Of a stretch of 64,000 bases of DNA, positions 27,200-36,502 are shown piece by piece. The stretch spans positions 62,001 through 126,000 of the forward strand of contig NZ_SWDW01000010.1 in the NCBI RefSeq assembly GCF_004919045.1, written 5' to 3'. The notes under the pieces were generated by a model that was given only the letters and a program-made list of their open reading frames with translations, was not told the DNA's origin and made no database searches. The number at the start of each line of letters is the position of its first letter. The first letter of the stretch is position 1. A program made the position numbers and the translations under genes. This DNA is from Sinomonas albida. Its GTDB lineage: Bacteria > Actinomycetota > Actinomycetes > Actinomycetales > Micrococcaceae.

Positions 27200-28749
27200 G
27201 CTGCTGGCTCCGCGGCGCGCAGGAGGAGCCCCTGGGCGACTTCGTCGCTCCCCGGCCGTTCGACTCCGGTGACGTCGGCAATGGTCCACGCGATCCTCAG
27301 CACACGGTCGTAGCCGCGGGCGGTCAGCTTCTGATTCACCATCGCCTGCTCGAGCGAACGCGTCGCCGACGATGGGAGCCGCAGCGCCCCGCGAAGTATG
27401 CGGCCCGGCACCTCGGCGTTCGTCGCGAACCCGTAGGGCTGAAGCCGCTCGGCCTGCCGGAGCCTTGCCCCACGAACGCGCTCCGCGACCTCGGACGACG
27501 ACTCCCCCGGCTGCCCCACGCCGAGATCGACCATCGATACGCGACGCACCGCGAGCTGGATGTCGACCCTGTCGAGCAACGGCCCTGAGAGCTTGGCCTT
27601 GTAGCGACGTCGCGCTTGAGGGGTGCACGTGCACTGGAGGCCCTTGCCCGTGGACTGCCCGCAGGGACACGGATTTGCAGCAAGGACGAGCTGGAACCGC
27701 GCCGGATAGGTGGCCGCGCCCGCGGCACGGTCGATCCGCACCTCCCCGCTCTCGAGGGGCTGACGCAATGCCTCCAGCGCGCGAGAGTCGAATTCGGGCG
27801 CTTCGTCGAGAAAGAGCACCCCACGGTGCGCGCGCGAGGCGGCCCCGGGTCGAGGAATCCCCTGCCCTCCCCCGACAATCGCCGCTTGAGTAGCGGTGTG
27901 GTGCGGGTTCTCAAATGGCGGCCTCCGGATGAGTTCGCGCGTGGCACTCGGATGGCTCGAAAGCGAATGAATGGCGGTGACCTCCATCGCCGCCTCGTCG
28001 TCAAGCTCGGGCAGAATCCCGGGAAGCCGTTCGGCGAGCATCGTCTTCCCGGCGCCAGGTGGTCCCATCATCAGAAGATGGTGCGCGCCCGCAGCGGCCA
28101 CCTCAAGCGCTGCCCGAGCCTCATGCTGGCCGGCAACATCACGCAGGTCGAGGCTCCCGCTTCGTGGTTCCGCCTCGCTCCCGTGGTCGACCTGGCCGCC
28201 CGGCCGGCCCTCCTGCTCGGCGAGGATCACGCTCAGTGGATCCGCACCGAAATCGAGGACGAGACTGCCCAGGGACTCGTAGGAGTGGACCCGCGCGCCG
28301 GGCACGAGCCGCGCTTCGAGGGCGTTGTCAGTCGCGACGACGACCTCTGGACAGCCTGCCCGCACGGCCGCCATGACCGCTGGCAGGATGCCTTGGACGG
28401 GGCGCAGGCGTCCGTCGAGGCCGAGCTCGGCGATGAAGACCGTATCCGCGGGCGGCCGGATGTCGCCCGCGGCAGCAAGTGCCGCGACGGCGATCGCCAG
28501 ATCGAACGCCGTGCCGCGCTTGGGCAATGAGGCCGGAATGAGATTCACCGTGATCTTGCGTCGGCTCAGCGGCAGCCCGGAGTTCTGCGCCGCCGAGCGC
28601 ACCCGCTCCTTCGCCTCGTTGAGCGCCGAGTCCGGCAACCCCAACAGCACGAAGGCCGGGAGCGTTTGACCGATGTCAGCCTCGACCTCGACCACATAGC
28701 CGTTGAGCCCCACGAGCCCGATTCCCAAGGCCCGGCCTACGCCGCTCAT
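27196..28749 (-). CDS. comM: Mg-chelatase-like AAA ATPase, YifB/ComM family
   Basis: 517 aa. In proteobacteria ComM is a hexameric branch-migration helicase in transformation. N-terminal Lon-substrate-like ChlI domain (VGLNGYVVEVEADIGQTLPAFVLLGLPD), AAA core with Walker A GPPGAGKTMLAERLPGILP and Walker B VLFLDEAPEFDS, a cysteine cluster (NPCPCGQSTGKGLQCTC) and a C-terminal Mg-chelatase domain. The ATG overlaps the yraN stop by 4 bp. It sits between yraN and dprA, the standard actinobacterial order. Confidence 0.93.
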   Translation of the reverse strand: MSGVGRALGIGLVGLNGYVVEVEADIGQTLPAFVLLGLPDSALNEAKERVRSAAQNSGLPLSRRKITVNLIPASLPKRGTAFDLAIAVAALAAAGDIRPPADTVFIAELGLDGRLRPVQGILPAVMAAVRAGCPEVVVATDNALEARLVPGARVHSYESLGSLVLDFGADPLSVILAEQEGRPGGQVDHGSEAEPRSGSLDLRDVAGQHEARAALEVAAAGAHHLLMMGPPGAGKTMLAERLPGILPELDDEAAMEVTAIHSLSSHPSATRELIRRPPFENPHHTATQAAIVGGGQGIPRPGAASRAHRGVLFLDEAPEFDSRALEALRQPLESGEVRIDRAAGAATYPARFQLVLAANPCPCGQSTGKGLQCTCTPQARRRYKAKLSGPLLDRVDIQLAVRRVSMVDLGVGQPGESSSEVAERVRGARLRQAERLQPYGFATNAEVPGRILRGALRLPSSATRSLEQAMVNQKLTARGYDRVLRIAWTIADVTGVERPGSDEVAQGLLLRAAEPAA

Positions 28750-29102
28750 GCGACACCCCGCAGGTGCTCGAGAACGGGCGACTCAAGCTGGGCGCCGGTC
28801 ACGGCAATGACGTCGACGCGCCTCCCCAAATGCGCCACCGGATGCTCGCGAGCCCACGATGAGGCGAGCCGTGCCACCCTGCCCAGTTTGGCGGCGTCGA
28901 CCGCTTCGAACGGGTGCCCGTAAGCCCACGACGACCGAGTCTTGACCTCGACGGCGACCAACACGCCGCCGTCGAGCGCCACGAGGTCCAGCTCCCCCTC
29001 CTTGCAGCGCCAGTTCCTGTCCAAGATGACCGCCCCGGCGGCCCTGAGATAGTCCTCCGCAAGCCGCTCACCGCGCTGCCCGAGCCTGTCTTTCGCCCTC
29101 AT
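28746..29102 (-). CDS. YraN/UPF0102 family endonuclease-fold protein
   Basis: 118 aa. The Holliday-junction-resolvase-like core is visible: GQRGERLAEDYLRAAG, then GELDLVALDGGVLVAVEVKTRSS, supplying the E-x-D and E-x-K residues of a PD-(D/E)XK active site. The role is unproven; linkage with comM and dprA suggests DNA processing. ATG 29102 is the natural start; the 49 residues upstream in the open frame show no similarity. First gene of the yraN-comM-dprA unit. Confidence 0.9.
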   Translation of the reverse strand: MRAKDRLGQRGERLAEDYLRAAGAVILDRNWRCKEGELDLVALDGGVLVAVEVKTRSSWAYGHPFEAVDAAKLGRVARLASSWAREHPVAHLGRRVDVIAVTGAQLESPVLEHLRGVA

Positions 29103-29339
29103 GCGTCCAGACTGCCGTGCGGAGCGCGGGCGGATCGGGCCGGAAGCCACGGTTGTGGACGATCCTCGGGAAGGAGTTAATGTTGAGGACCAAGCCGAGG
29201 CTCCAGCGCCGGAGAAGCAGCCTCGATCCGTGACAGAGAGCGTGATCAAATCGACAGCGCGCCCCCGCGCATCGCACGATATCCGTCATCTGGCGCGAAT
29301 CGCTTGAGGTTTATCCATCGAAGCGCGTTAATCGTCGCC

Positions 29340-30320
29340 ATGAGCGTCATCTCCTGGGCGGCCGACCAGTTGGACGACTGGTCGAAGGGCCGAAACCCCA
29401 ACCCGGCAGACAGCCGGCACCTCATCGGCTCGTGGGCGGCGAAGAGCCTCCTGCAGTACTTCGCCGTCGAGTGGATCGTGTTCCTCTCGTGGAGCGACTA
29501 CGCCTACCTGCGCAATGTCGTGAGCGACCTGGGCGCTCGCGGGTGCCATTCGGTCGACGGCCAGACGACGTGCCGCTCAGCGTTCGTCGCAGCCGATCTC
29601 TCGTTCATCCTCATCGGCGTGGGCGTGACCGTTGCCGCGCTGCTCACCACCTCGACGGTTCTCCGGGTGGGCGGCCGATTCGCGCGGCATGAGGAGGAAG
29701 CACGCCTCTCGAGATCCGAGGGCAACACCGACCTCACGGCGGCAAAGCGTCTCATCCGCCACCTCGGCGGCGAACACGAGGGACGCAAACTCACGCGAGC
29801 ACACCACCTCACGACCGCGACCCGATGCGCCATGGCCATCGCAGGGCTCGCGGTGGTGGGCGTCGGAGCCTTCCCCGAGGATCTCGACGGCTGGGGCGGC
29901 GTGCCGTGGGGACATCTGATCAGCACGTCCGTCTTCCTGGTGTGCGCCGTCCTCACGCTCGTCCTGCTCGGTCTCCTGTGGCTCGAGCCGCGCCCCTGGC
30001 CCGCCCGAATCCTCCTTGCCCTCGCGGGCATCGCCACGATCGATGGAGCGCTGTTCCTGATCAAGACCGTCGCATCCATGGCCGGGCACCCTGAAGTTCT
30101 GGGCGACCTCACTGGGCTCTACGAGCGCGGTGTCATCTACGGATTCATCTTCGGAATGGCCGTCATGGGGTGGACGCTCAGCAGCGGGGCCCACAGGCGC
30201 CCAGTCGCAGCAGGCTCCGGAAAGCACCGCGTCGCCGAAGACTGTGTCACCTCGCTGAACGGAAAGCGCCGGCCGGACTCCGGATCGACCACGGTCCCGG
30301 TGAGCTCAACGGCGGCGTAG
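29340..30320 (+). CDS. Multi-spanning membrane protein, DUF998-like
   Basis: 326 aa with about six hydrophobic segments: residues 30-45, 80-105, 155-175, 190-215, 222-245 and 262-280. The pattern and motifs such as YLRNVVSDLGARGC and GAFPEDLDGWGG (VGVGAFPE-type) resemble DUF998 membrane proteins, whose function is unknown. The C-terminal 45 residues are a basic, disordered tail. The start is uncertain: ATG 29340 and TTG 29304 both lack a clear ribosome site. It is the only plus-strand gene between fabF and thiC and is monocistronic, suggesting later insertion into the conserved minus-strand series. The 29103-29303 gap shows no gene. Confidence 0.65.
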   Translation: MSVISWAADQLDDWSKGRNPNPADSRHLIGSWAAKSLLQYFAVEWIVFLSWSDYAYLRNVVSDLGARGCHSVDGQTTCRSAFVAADLSFILIGVGVTVAALLTTSTVLRVGGRFARHEEEARLSRSEGNTDLTAAKRLIRHLGGEHEGRKLTRAHHLTTATRCAMAIAGLAVVGVGAFPEDLDGWGGVPWGHLISTSVFLVCAVLTLVLLGLLWLEPRPWPARILLALAGIATIDGALFLIKTVASMAGHPEVLGDLTGLYERGVIYGFIFGMAVMGWTLSSGAHRRPVAAGSGKHRVAEDCVTSLNGKRRPDSGSTTVPVSSTAA

Positions 30321-30377
30321 CCACATCCGGGGCCCCCGGGTCAATCGGGATGACACTCGCCCCCGGCGGAGCAGAAT

Positions 30378-30701
30378 CTAGTTGCCCAGTCCGTCCTTCG
30401 GGAGGGCGAGGTCCTCGACCTTCGGCAGTTCCTCGACGTTGACGTCCTTGAACGTGATGACCCGGACGCTCTTCACGAACCGCGCGCTGCGGTAGACGTC
30501 CCAGACCCATGCGTCCTGCAGGGTAAGGTCGAAGTACACCTCGCCGTCGGCCGAGCGGGCCTGGAGGTCGACATGGTTCGCGAGGTAGAAGCGGCGCTCC
30601 GTCTCGACGACGTAGCTGAACAGGGAGACGACATCCCGGTATTCGCGGTAGAGCTGAAGCTCCATGTCGGTCTCGTAGTTCTCGAGGTCTTCTGCGCTCA
30701 T
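30378..30701 (-). CDS. DUF2469 family protein
   Basis: 107 aa, highly conserved in actinobacteria and of unknown function. Starts MSAEDLENYETDMELQLYRE and contains VETERRFYLANHVDLQ and the aromatic-rich YFDLTLQDAWVWDVYR. The ATG overlaps the rnhB stop by 4 bp. Always next to rnhB in related genomes, in the lepB-rnhB-DUF2469 run; last gene of that run here. Confidence 0.9.
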   Translation of the reverse strand: MSAEDLENYETDMELQLYREYRDVVSLFSYVVETERRFYLANHVDLQARSADGEVYFDLTLQDAWVWDVYRSARFVKSVRVITFKDVNVEELPKVEDLALPKDGLGN

Positions 30702-31456
30702 AGTCCTATCTTCCTCCCGCCCTCGAGGGGGTCCCCTGCGAACCCTTCGAGGTTCCAACTCCTGCGGTGCCACACCGTTGGCCCGTAAGCGGCCAGCGCG
30801 GCCCGGTGGTCCGGCGTCGCATACCCCTTGTTGATCGCCCAGCCGAACCGGGGGTCGTCCTCCCCGACGCGCATCATGATGCTGTCCCGCTCGACCTTGG
30901 CGAGAATACTCGCAGCGGCGACCGCCTGGCATTTGAGGTCCGCTTTGATCATCGTCTGGACAGGGACAGCTGGCCCGGCGACGACGTCGCCGAACAAGGC
31001 CTCCTGCCCGCCCCTCCGAAGCCAGTCGTAATTGCCGTCGAGATGGACGACGTCGGGCACGACGCCCGCCGCCGCGATGTCACCGAGCGCCCGGGTCCCG
31101 GCGAGGCGCAGCGCCTCCATGAGCCCGAACTCGTCGATCTCCTCCGCGGCCGCGTGCCCGACCGCGCTCGCGACGCCCCAAGACCGCACAAGCGGGACGA
31201 GCTCCACCCGCTTCTCGGGGGCGAGCAGCTTGCTGTCACGCAGGACAGTCCTGGTCCGAACGGTCCGCACGTCGATCACGACGACGCCCACGCTCACGGG
31301 CCCCGCCAGCGCTCCCCGTCCAACCTCGTCGCACCCGGCCACGAGGGGCCCGTACTCGCCCGCGAGGCGACGCACGTAGCGCAGCGTGGGGGCGGCGGCT
31401 GGGGGTCGCCGGGCCGCGGGCTGCCGTCCGGGGACGGCGGGCTGAAGTGCTGTCAT
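30698..31456 (-). CDS. rnhB: Ribonuclease HII
   Basis: 252 aa. Cleaves RNA in RNA-DNA hybrids and single ribonucleotides in DNA. The active-site start GCDEVGRGALAGPVSVGVVVID (D-E-G-R-G motif) begins near residue 41. The other acidic ligands fall in HLDGNYDW and the MIKADLKCQAVAAASILAKVERD block. The first 35 residues are a Pro/Ala-rich extension. One base separates it from lepB and it overlaps DUF2469 by 4 bp, so it is translated within the same operon. Confidence 0.94.
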   Translation of the reverse strand: MTALQPAVPGRQPAARRPPAAAPTLRYVRRLAGEYGPLVAGCDEVGRGALAGPVSVGVVVIDVRTVRTRTVLRDSKLLAPEKRVELVPLVRSWGVASAVGHAAAEEIDEFGLMEALRLAGTRALGDIAAAGVVPDVVHLDGNYDWLRRGGQEALFGDVVAGPAVPVQTMIKADLKCQAVAAASILAKVERDSIMMRVGEDDPRFGWAINKGYATPDHRAALAAYGPTVWHRRSWNLEGFAGDPLEGGRKIGL

Positions 31457-31457
31457 G

Positions 31458-32213
31458 TCACTTGGGTGAGGGGATGTTCGCGAACGTATTCGGATAGTTG
31501 CCTAGGGTGCTGAGCCTGTTGAGGGGCCACGCGATGACGGTGGCCTGGCCCTCGATGTCTCCCATGTCGATGAAGCCGTTTCCCGGCTGCGAGGCGTTGT
31601 GGAAGCGGGAATCTGATGAGTGATTCCTATTGTCGCCCATGACCCACACCTTGCCCGCGGGCACCGTGACGTCGAACGGCACCGCCCGCGGCGCCTCCGC
31701 CGGGTTGACGTACGGCTCGCTGAGGGCCACCCCGTTCACCGTGATGCGCTGCTGCGCGTCGCAGCAGATCACATGGTCGCCCGGGAGACCGACAAGACGC
31801 TTGATGAGGTGCTGCTGGGACGTGTCCGGAAGCAGGCCGATGAACTCCAAGCTCTCCTGGAACCAATTCTGCTGCGAATCCCCGGACGGGGGCAGCCATC
31901 CCTTCGTGTCCTTGAACACGATCACGTCCCCGCGCTGAAGCGCGAAGTTCCGCGGGACCATGAGATTGACGAAGATCCTGTCGTTCTCCTCGAGAGTGGG
32001 CACCATCGACTCGGAAGGGATGTAGAACGCCTTGAAGAAGAACGTCTTGATCACGAAGGAGAGCACGATCGAGATGACGAGGATGAGGGCGATCTCGCGG
32101 AGGAGCGCGAGGATTCCGCTGCGACGCGGCCTGGGTTGGTGACCCGATTCCCCGTCCTCGTGGGGTGCCGCGGCGTCCGCGGCGTCTGGTCCGGTTCCGG
32201 CCTCGCGCGTCAC
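31458..32213 (-). CDS. lepB: Signal peptidase I (second copy of tandem pair)
   Basis: 251 aa. Membrane serine protease that removes Sec/Tat signal peptides. One N-terminal membrane helix (ILALLREIALILVISIVLSFVI, about 35-55) is followed by the catalytic Ser in IPSESMVPTLEENDRIFV and Lys in LIKRLVGLPGDHV; the MGDNRNHSSDSR box is complete. The start overlaps the upstream signal peptidase gene by 4 bp (ATGA). Its catalytic domain differs clearly from the neighbour, so the pair may split substrates, as in Streptomyces. Confidence 0.94.
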   Translation of the reverse strand: MTREAGTGPDAADAAAPHEDGESGHQPRPRRSGILALLREIALILVISIVLSFVIKTFFFKAFYIPSESMVPTLEENDRIFVNLMVPRNFALQRGDVIVFKDTKGWLPPSGDSQQNWFQESLEFIGLLPDTSQQHLIKRLVGLPGDHVICCDAQQRITVNGVALSEPYVNPAEAPRAVPFDVTVPAGKVWVMGDNRNHSSDSRFHNASQPGNGFIDMGDIEGQATVIAWPLNRLSTLGNYPNTFANIPSPK

Positions 32214-32893
32214 TGATGTCCCTTCGTGATATCCACCGGCCCCAATCTATCAAGCGGCCAGAGTATCGAGATCGGTTCGCCGATGACGCGATCGGTGCGG
32301 ATGAGGCCGCCACCGGGTGCGCCGAGGAGCGACCTCGAGTCGACGGAGTCCGAGCGGTGGTCGCCGAGCAGCCACAGCCTGCCCTCGGGAACCACAACGT
32401 CGAACTTCATGGTGCTTGGCGCATCGCCCGGGAACACGTACGGCTCGTCGAGTGGGGTGCCATTGACTGTAAGCCGCCCGTCCGCCGTGCAGCACTGGAC
32501 GTGGTCGCCTGCCACGCCGACCACGCGCTTGACGTACACCGTCTCGTTCGGGACGAGGCCGAGCCACTCCCCTGCGCCCCGAGCGGCATCGCCCAACCAG
32601 CCGCGCCCGCTGTCGAGCGGAGCGAACGAGCCGCGCCCGTCGAACACCACGAGGTCTCCCCGCGCGATGGGACGGCCCGCGAACGCCGTGCGCGAGACCG
32701 CGATGCGGTCGCCCGGCTGCAGAAGCGGCTCCATCGAGCCCGAGGGGATGTAGTAGACGTCGACGATGAAGGCGCGGAGGAGCCCCCACACCACAAGGGC
32801 AGCAAGCACCGCGAGAAGGACCGAGCGCCAGCCCAGAATTCTGGACCGGCGCTCGGTACGGGTGCCGCGGCCGAAGTCTGACTGAACGGTCAC
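32210..32893 (-). CDS. Signal peptidase I (first copy of tandem pair)
   Basis: 227 aa. Single N-terminal membrane helix (VLLAVLAALVVWGLLRAFIV) then catalytic Ser in IPSGSMEPLLQPGDRIAV and Lys in VKRVVGVAGDHV; box E reads LGDHRSDSVDSR, with His in place of the usual Asn. GTG 32893 is used because it leaves a 28-bp gap to rplS and a short cytosolic N terminus; no strong ribosome site is seen. It begins the lepB-lepB-rnhB-DUF2469 coupled series. Confidence 0.9.
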   Translation of the reverse strand: MTVQSDFGRGTRTERRSRILGWRSVLLAVLAALVVWGLLRAFIVDVYYIPSGSMEPLLQPGDRIAVSRTAFAGRPIARGDLVVFDGRGSFAPLDSGRGWLGDAARGAGEWLGLVPNETVYVKRVVGVAGDHVQCCTADGRLTVNGTPLDEPYVFPGDAPSTMKFDVVVPEGRLWLLGDHRSDSVDSRSLLGAPGGGLIRTDRVIGEPISILWPLDRLGPVDITKGHQ

Positions 32894-32921
32894 GACGCGT
32901 GGCGGCAGAAAGCCGTGAGGC

Positions 32922-33281
32922 TTACTTGGAAGCGCTGTAGTCGCGCTTCTCCTTGATCTTCGCGGCCTTGCCGCGGAGCTCGCGCATGTAGTAGAGCTTG
33001 GCGCGACGGACGTCACCCTTGGTCACGACCTCGATCTTGTCGATGATCGGGGAGTGGACCGGGAACGTACGCTCGACGCCCACGCCGAAGGAGACCTTGC
33101 GGACCGTGAACGTCTCGCGGACGCCGTGGCCCTGACGGCCGACGACGAAGCCCTGGAAGACCTGCACGCGGGAGTTCTTGCCTTCGATGATGTTGACGTG
33201 CACCTTGATGGTGTCGCCCGGCGCGAAAGACGGGATGTCGGAGCGCAGGGACGCGGAGTCAACCGAGTCGAGAATATGCAA
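32922..33281 (-). CDS. rplS: 50S ribosomal protein L19
   Basis: 119 aa, standard length, at the 30S-50S interface. Sequence blocks [32 protein letters not shown] and [18 protein letters not shown] are diagnostic. The open frame starts further up, but TTG 33281 is the start: AGGAG is 7 nt upstream and the family begins HILDSVD. The 237-bp gap to trmD (33282-33518) has a small hairpin GGGCCGC/GCGGCCC near 33326 and no gene, so rplS may have its own promoter. Confidence 0.95.
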   Translation of the reverse strand: MHILDSVDSASLRSDIPSFAPGDTIKVHVNIIEGKNSRVQVFQGFVVGRQGHGVRETFTVRKVSFGVGVERTFPVHSPIIDKIEVVTKGDVRRAKLYYMRELRGKAAKIKEKRDYSASK

Positions 33282-33518
33282 TGTGCTTCTCCTGACGACT
33301 GCCACAGGTCAATCGCTTCAGTCACGGGCCGCAGCGGCCCGGGCTCTCACCCGCCGTTGCCGATGATCCGGAGGCGGGACGCCCAATCCGTTGGCCGGCT
33401 CCCCTGTGGCAGAGTCCGGGCCCGGCGGGCGCAACGCTCTATTCTGCCACGCGCGAACCCCGGCGCGCGAATCGCGGCCCGGCACCACGGCAGTCAACGA
33501 CCGACGACGGCGCGCGGC

Positions 33519-34316
33519 TCAGCCCCGCACGAGGCGACCGGCGACGACGTCGTACCCCAGCTCCCTGAGGACGGCCCGCTCGTCGCGGCCGAACGGCGCT
33601 GCGTCCGCGCCGTCGAGGAGCTCGGGGCGGCGAGCCGCCGTGCGGCGCAGCTGCTGCTCCCGGCGCCACCGCGCGATGAGCCCGTGGTTCCCGCTCAAGA
33701 GGACCTCGGGCACGTCGTGGCCGCGCCACGACGACGGCTTCGTGTAGACCGGGTACTCGAGCAGCCCGTCGGAATGCGACTCCTCGACGAGTGACTCAGG
33801 GTTGCCCACGACACCGGGCAGGAGACGCCCGATCGCCTCGACCATCGCCATGACGGCGACCTCTCCCCCGTTCAGCACGTAGTCGCCAAGGCTAACAGGG
33901 CGCACGCGGAAGCGCTCTCCGGCCCAGTCGAGCACGCGCTCATCGATGCCCTCATAGCGCCCGCAGGCGAACGTGAGCGTGGGTTCCTCAGCAAGCTCGT
34001 AGGCGAGGGCCTGGGTGAACACCTCGCCGGCTGGCGAGGGGACGATGAGGGTCGGCTTGTCCTCGCTGGCATCCCGCCCGGCGAGCACGGACCCAAGCAC
34101 GGACTCGAGGGCGAGGCTCCACGGCTCGGGCTTCATGACCATGCCCGCCCCGCCGCCGTACGGCGTGTCGTCGACGGTCCGGTGCCTGTCGAACGCGAAG
34201 TCGCGGAGGTCGTGCACTTCGAGCTGGAGCAGCCCGTCCTCCTGCGCGCGGCCGAGGAGGGAGAGACGGAGTGGGACGAGATACTCGGGGAAGATGCTGA
34301 CGACGTCGATGCGCAC
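33519..34316 (-). CDS. trmD: tRNA (guanine-N1-)-methyltransferase
   Basis: 265 aa SPOUT enzyme that methylates G37 of tRNAs using S-adenosylmethionine, preventing frameshifts. [13 protein letters not shown] at the N terminus, [17 protein letters not shown], and the trefoil-knot SAM site [27 protein letters not shown] are intact. The GTG start shares one base with the rimM stop (TAGTG), so it is tightly coupled to rimM. Confidence 0.95.
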   Translation of the reverse strand: MRIDVVSIFPEYLVPLRLSLLGRAQEDGLLQLEVHDLRDFAFDRHRTVDDTPYGGGAGMVMKPEPWSLALESVLGSVLAGRDASEDKPTLIVPSPAGEVFTQALAYELAEEPTLTFACGRYEGIDERVLDWAGERFRVRPVSLGDYVLNGGEVAVMAMVEAIGRLLPGVVGNPESLVEESHSDGLLEYPVYTKPSSWRGHDVPEVLLSGNHGLIARWRREQQLRRTAARRPELLDGADAAPFGRDERAVLRELGYDVVAGRLVRG

Positions 34317-34972
34317 TAGCGGTCCTTGCCGGGGGCGGGATTCCCGCCGTCGGCGACAGCGCCGTCGTCGACCGCGTCTTGGGTGTCACCGCCGGCGCCA
34401 GCGGCTCCCCCGCCGGCGGCGGCGTGGTCTGCGGCCTCATCGTCGACGGCGTCGGCGGCTTGCGCCTCGGCGTTGAGCTCGAAGAGCCCGGGGGGCGGGA
34501 CGAGGGTGACGAAGCCTCCCTCGACGTCCACCTCGGGCACAATCTCGTCGACGAAGGGCACGAGGACCTCACCGGTGGGCGTGTCGACGACGAGCAGGTC
34601 CTGGGCGGGCATGACGTGAAGGGCCGAGACGGTGCCGACCGCGTGCCCGTCGACGCGCGCCTGGAGGCCTACGAGCTCGTGCTCGTACCAGCCCTCATCG
34701 TCGGCGTCCTCGAGCTCCTCGGTCTGGACCGAGAGCGTGGCCCCACGCAGCTCCTCCGCGCGGTTGCGATCGGCGACCTCGTCGAAGCCGAGCACAAGGA
34801 TGTCCTTGTTCCAGCGCGCCGAGCGGATGGTGAGCGGGCCGTGGGAGCCTGGGTCGACGTCGAACGCGGCACCCGGCACGAACCGCTCCTCGGGAGCGTC
34901 GGTGAGGATCTGCACGGTCACCTCGCCGCGGATCCCGTGCGGCTTGCCGATACGTGCGACGCGCACCTTCAT
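34316..34972 (-). CDS. rimM: Ribosome maturation factor RimM
   Basis: 218 aa. Binds the 30S head through protein S19 and helps 16S rRNA processing. N-terminal RimM barrel ([23 protein letters not shown]) and C-terminal PRC barrel ([38 protein letters not shown]) are complete by residue 170. The final 45 residues are an Ala/Asp/Gly-rich acidic tail absent from most homologues. ATG 34972 follows AAGGAAGGGACA. A hairpin at 35024-35070 separates it from khpA. Confidence 0.94.
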   Translation of the reverse strand: MKVRVARIGKPHGIRGEVTVQILTDAPEERFVPGAAFDVDPGSHGPLTIRSARWNKDILVLGFDEVADRNRAEELRGATLSVQTEELEDADDEGWYEHELVGLQARVDGHAVGTVSALHVMPAQDLLVVDTPTGEVLVPFVDEIVPEVDVEGGFVTLVPPPGLFELNAEAQAADAVDDEAADHAAAGGGAAGAGGDTQDAVDDGAVADGGNPAPGKDR

Positions 34973-35023
34973 GGCGTGTCCCTTCCTTGTGCCGCTGGCC
35001 CTGCCCGCGGCAGTCATCGTTAA

Positions 35024-35070
35024 AGGCTCCGGCCCCTCAGCCTTCCAATCGGGCGGAGGGGCCGGAGCCT
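35024..35070 (-). terminator. Hairpin between khpA and rimM (terminator or attenuator)
   Basis: A 15-bp perfect stem (AGGCTCCGGCCCCTC and complement) closes a 17-nt loop; on the minus strand it is followed by TTTAACG. It lies inside a normally cotranscribed ribosome operon, so it may reduce rather than end transcription. Confidence 0.6.
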
Positions 35071-35094
35071 CATGCTGGTTGCCTTGCGGCGGGC

Positions 35095-35337
35095 CTAGCG
35101 GCGACGGTCCGTATCGACGACGTCGACGCGGACAGACTCGCCGTCGGCGAGGGCCGCGACCACCGTGCGCAGCGCGCGGGCGGTCCGACCCTGACGGCCG
35201 ATCACTCGGCCCAAGTCCTCCTGATGCACACGGACCTCAAGGACGTCGCCGCGGCGGCTGTTCTTCGCCTCAACCGCGACGTCATCCGGATTGTCCACGA
35301 TGCCCCGGACGAGGTGCTCGAGTGCGTCGGCCAGCAA
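35095..35337 (-). CDS. khpA: KH-domain RNA-binding protein KhpA
   Basis: 80 aa single KH domain with the GXXG loop in DLGRVIGRQGRTARALRTVV. In other bacteria KhpA binds RNA with KhpB. The start is TTG 35337, just after the rpsP TAG (1 bp gap), with GAGG 9 nt upstream in the rpsP end. The rpsP-khpA-rimM-trmD-rplS order is conserved widely. Confidence 0.93.
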   Translation of the reverse strand: MLADALEHLVRGIVDNPDDVAVEAKNSRRGDVLEVRVHQEDLGRVIGRQGRTARALRTVVAALADGESVRVDVVDTDRRR

Positions 35338-35338
35338 A

Positions 35339-35755
35339 CTACTCAGCCTCGGTGGTCTCGGCCGGAGCCTCGTCAGCAGACGCGGTCTCCTCGGCCTTCG
35401 CCGCCTTGGGGGCCTCGGGGAGGATCACGGAATCCTTCTCGGGGGCCACGAACGGCTCCTTGCCCTTCGGGTACTTGAGCGTACCCTCCTGGCCCGGGAG
35501 GCCCTTGAACTTCTGCCAGTCACCGGTCACCTTGAGCAGCGCGAGGACCTGCTCGGTCGGCTGGGCGCCGACGGACAGCCAGTACTGGGCACGCTCCGAG
35601 TTGACCTCGATGAACGAGGGCTCCTCGATCGGGTGGTACTTGCCGATCTCCTCGATCGCACGGCCATCGCGCTTGGTGCGCGAGTCGGCGACGACGATAC
35701 GGTAGAACGGCGCGCGCATCTTGCCGAAGCGCTTGAGACGAATCTTAACGGCCAC
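35339..35755 (-). CDS. rpsP: 30S ribosomal protein S16
   Basis: 138 aa. The S16 core ([23 protein letters not shown] ... [17 protein letters not shown]) covers the first 85 residues. The remaining 50 form an Ala/Glu/Lys extension common in actinobacteria. GTG 35755 gives the family N terminus and has AGGAG 11 nt upstream; a GTG four codons earlier lacks spacing. First gene of the rpsP-khpA-rimM-trmD-rplS run. Confidence 0.95.
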   Translation of the reverse strand: MAVKIRLKRFGKMRAPFYRIVVADSRTKRDGRAIEEIGKYHPIEEPSFIEVNSERAQYWLSVGAQPTEQVLALLKVTGDWQKFKGLPGQEGTLKYPKGKEPFVAPEKDSVILPEAPKAAKAEETASADEAPAETTEAE

Positions 35756-35937
35756 GGTTGTGGTCACTCCTGTATCTGCACACGGTCGAACCCATACTTT
35801 CCGCTCCCGTGGGGCGGGCCGTACTCGTAGAGCTCTGAGGGAACACGACGCGCGCGGAGAGAGGGGCCACGCGGATCGGGTACCCGACTATTGTGCCAGA
35901 CGCAGGCAAGAAGCGCGATTCGCCGCACCGGGGCGGC

Positions 35938-36399
35938 TCAGGACCCCGCCCAGACGAACAATTCCTGATGATCCGAGTCGTCGACGTCCGCCGCGAGCTT
36001 CGCCAGCTGCTCGACGTATCCGTACGCTTCCTGGGCATCAAAGGGCAGGTCCTGCTGCTCGACCCACGCGGCGGCGACGCGCTCCACCGCATCCCCCTCG
36101 CCCTCGTCCGACTCGTAGGCGAGGAGCTCCGCGAGGGCACGGATCAGGGCCGGCGGCACCGCCAGCAGCGTGTCGCTCGAGACGTCGACCATCGTGAGCT
36201 CGTAGTCGGCACCAGAGGCGTGGACGGCGGCACCGACGAGCGTGCCAAGCTGCTCGATCTCGTAGTCGGACACGCCCGGGATGCGGACGCCATCGCCATT
36301 GGCCTCCGGGCCGGAACCGGAATCGAGCCTTGCGGCTCGCTGGAGGGCCTCGGAATGGGTCGAAACGAACACTTCGGCAAACGGGTTGGGACCTGACAC
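35938..36399 (-). CDS. Conserved hypothetical acidic protein
   Basis: 153 aa, not recognised. GTG 36399 follows GAGGGGGATACC, a good ribosome site. The protein is acidic and mostly helical-looking (PPALIRALAELLAYESDEGEGDAVERVAAAWVEQQDLPFDAQEAYGYVEQLAKLAADVDD), with no signal peptide, membrane span or metal motif. High third-position GC and a long uninterrupted frame support coding. It sits alone between rpsP (182 bp downstream) and the VOC gene (103 bp upstream). The 35756-35937 gap holds the likely rpsP promoter; no gene is seen. Confidence 0.65.
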   Translation of the reverse strand: MSGPNPFAEVFVSTHSEALQRAARLDSGSGPEANGDGVRIPGVSDYEIEQLGTLVGAAVHASGADYELTMVDVSSDTLLAVPPALIRALAELLAYESDEGEGDAVERVAAAWVEQQDLPFDAQEAYGYVEQLAKLAADVDDSDHQELFVWAGS

Positions 36400-36502
36400 G
36401 GTATCCCCCTCGGTAGGGCGAGTGCCGGGCCGCACAAGGGCCGCGGCGTACGGACTACGCGCCCGCGGGACCGCGGACACGTTGAGCGTAGCGCAGGCAG
36501 AG

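Noticed and set aside
33282-33518. L19 leader RNA upstream of rplS
   Set aside because: Only a 7-bp GC hairpin is visible; this does not match a known L19 leader well enough to call.
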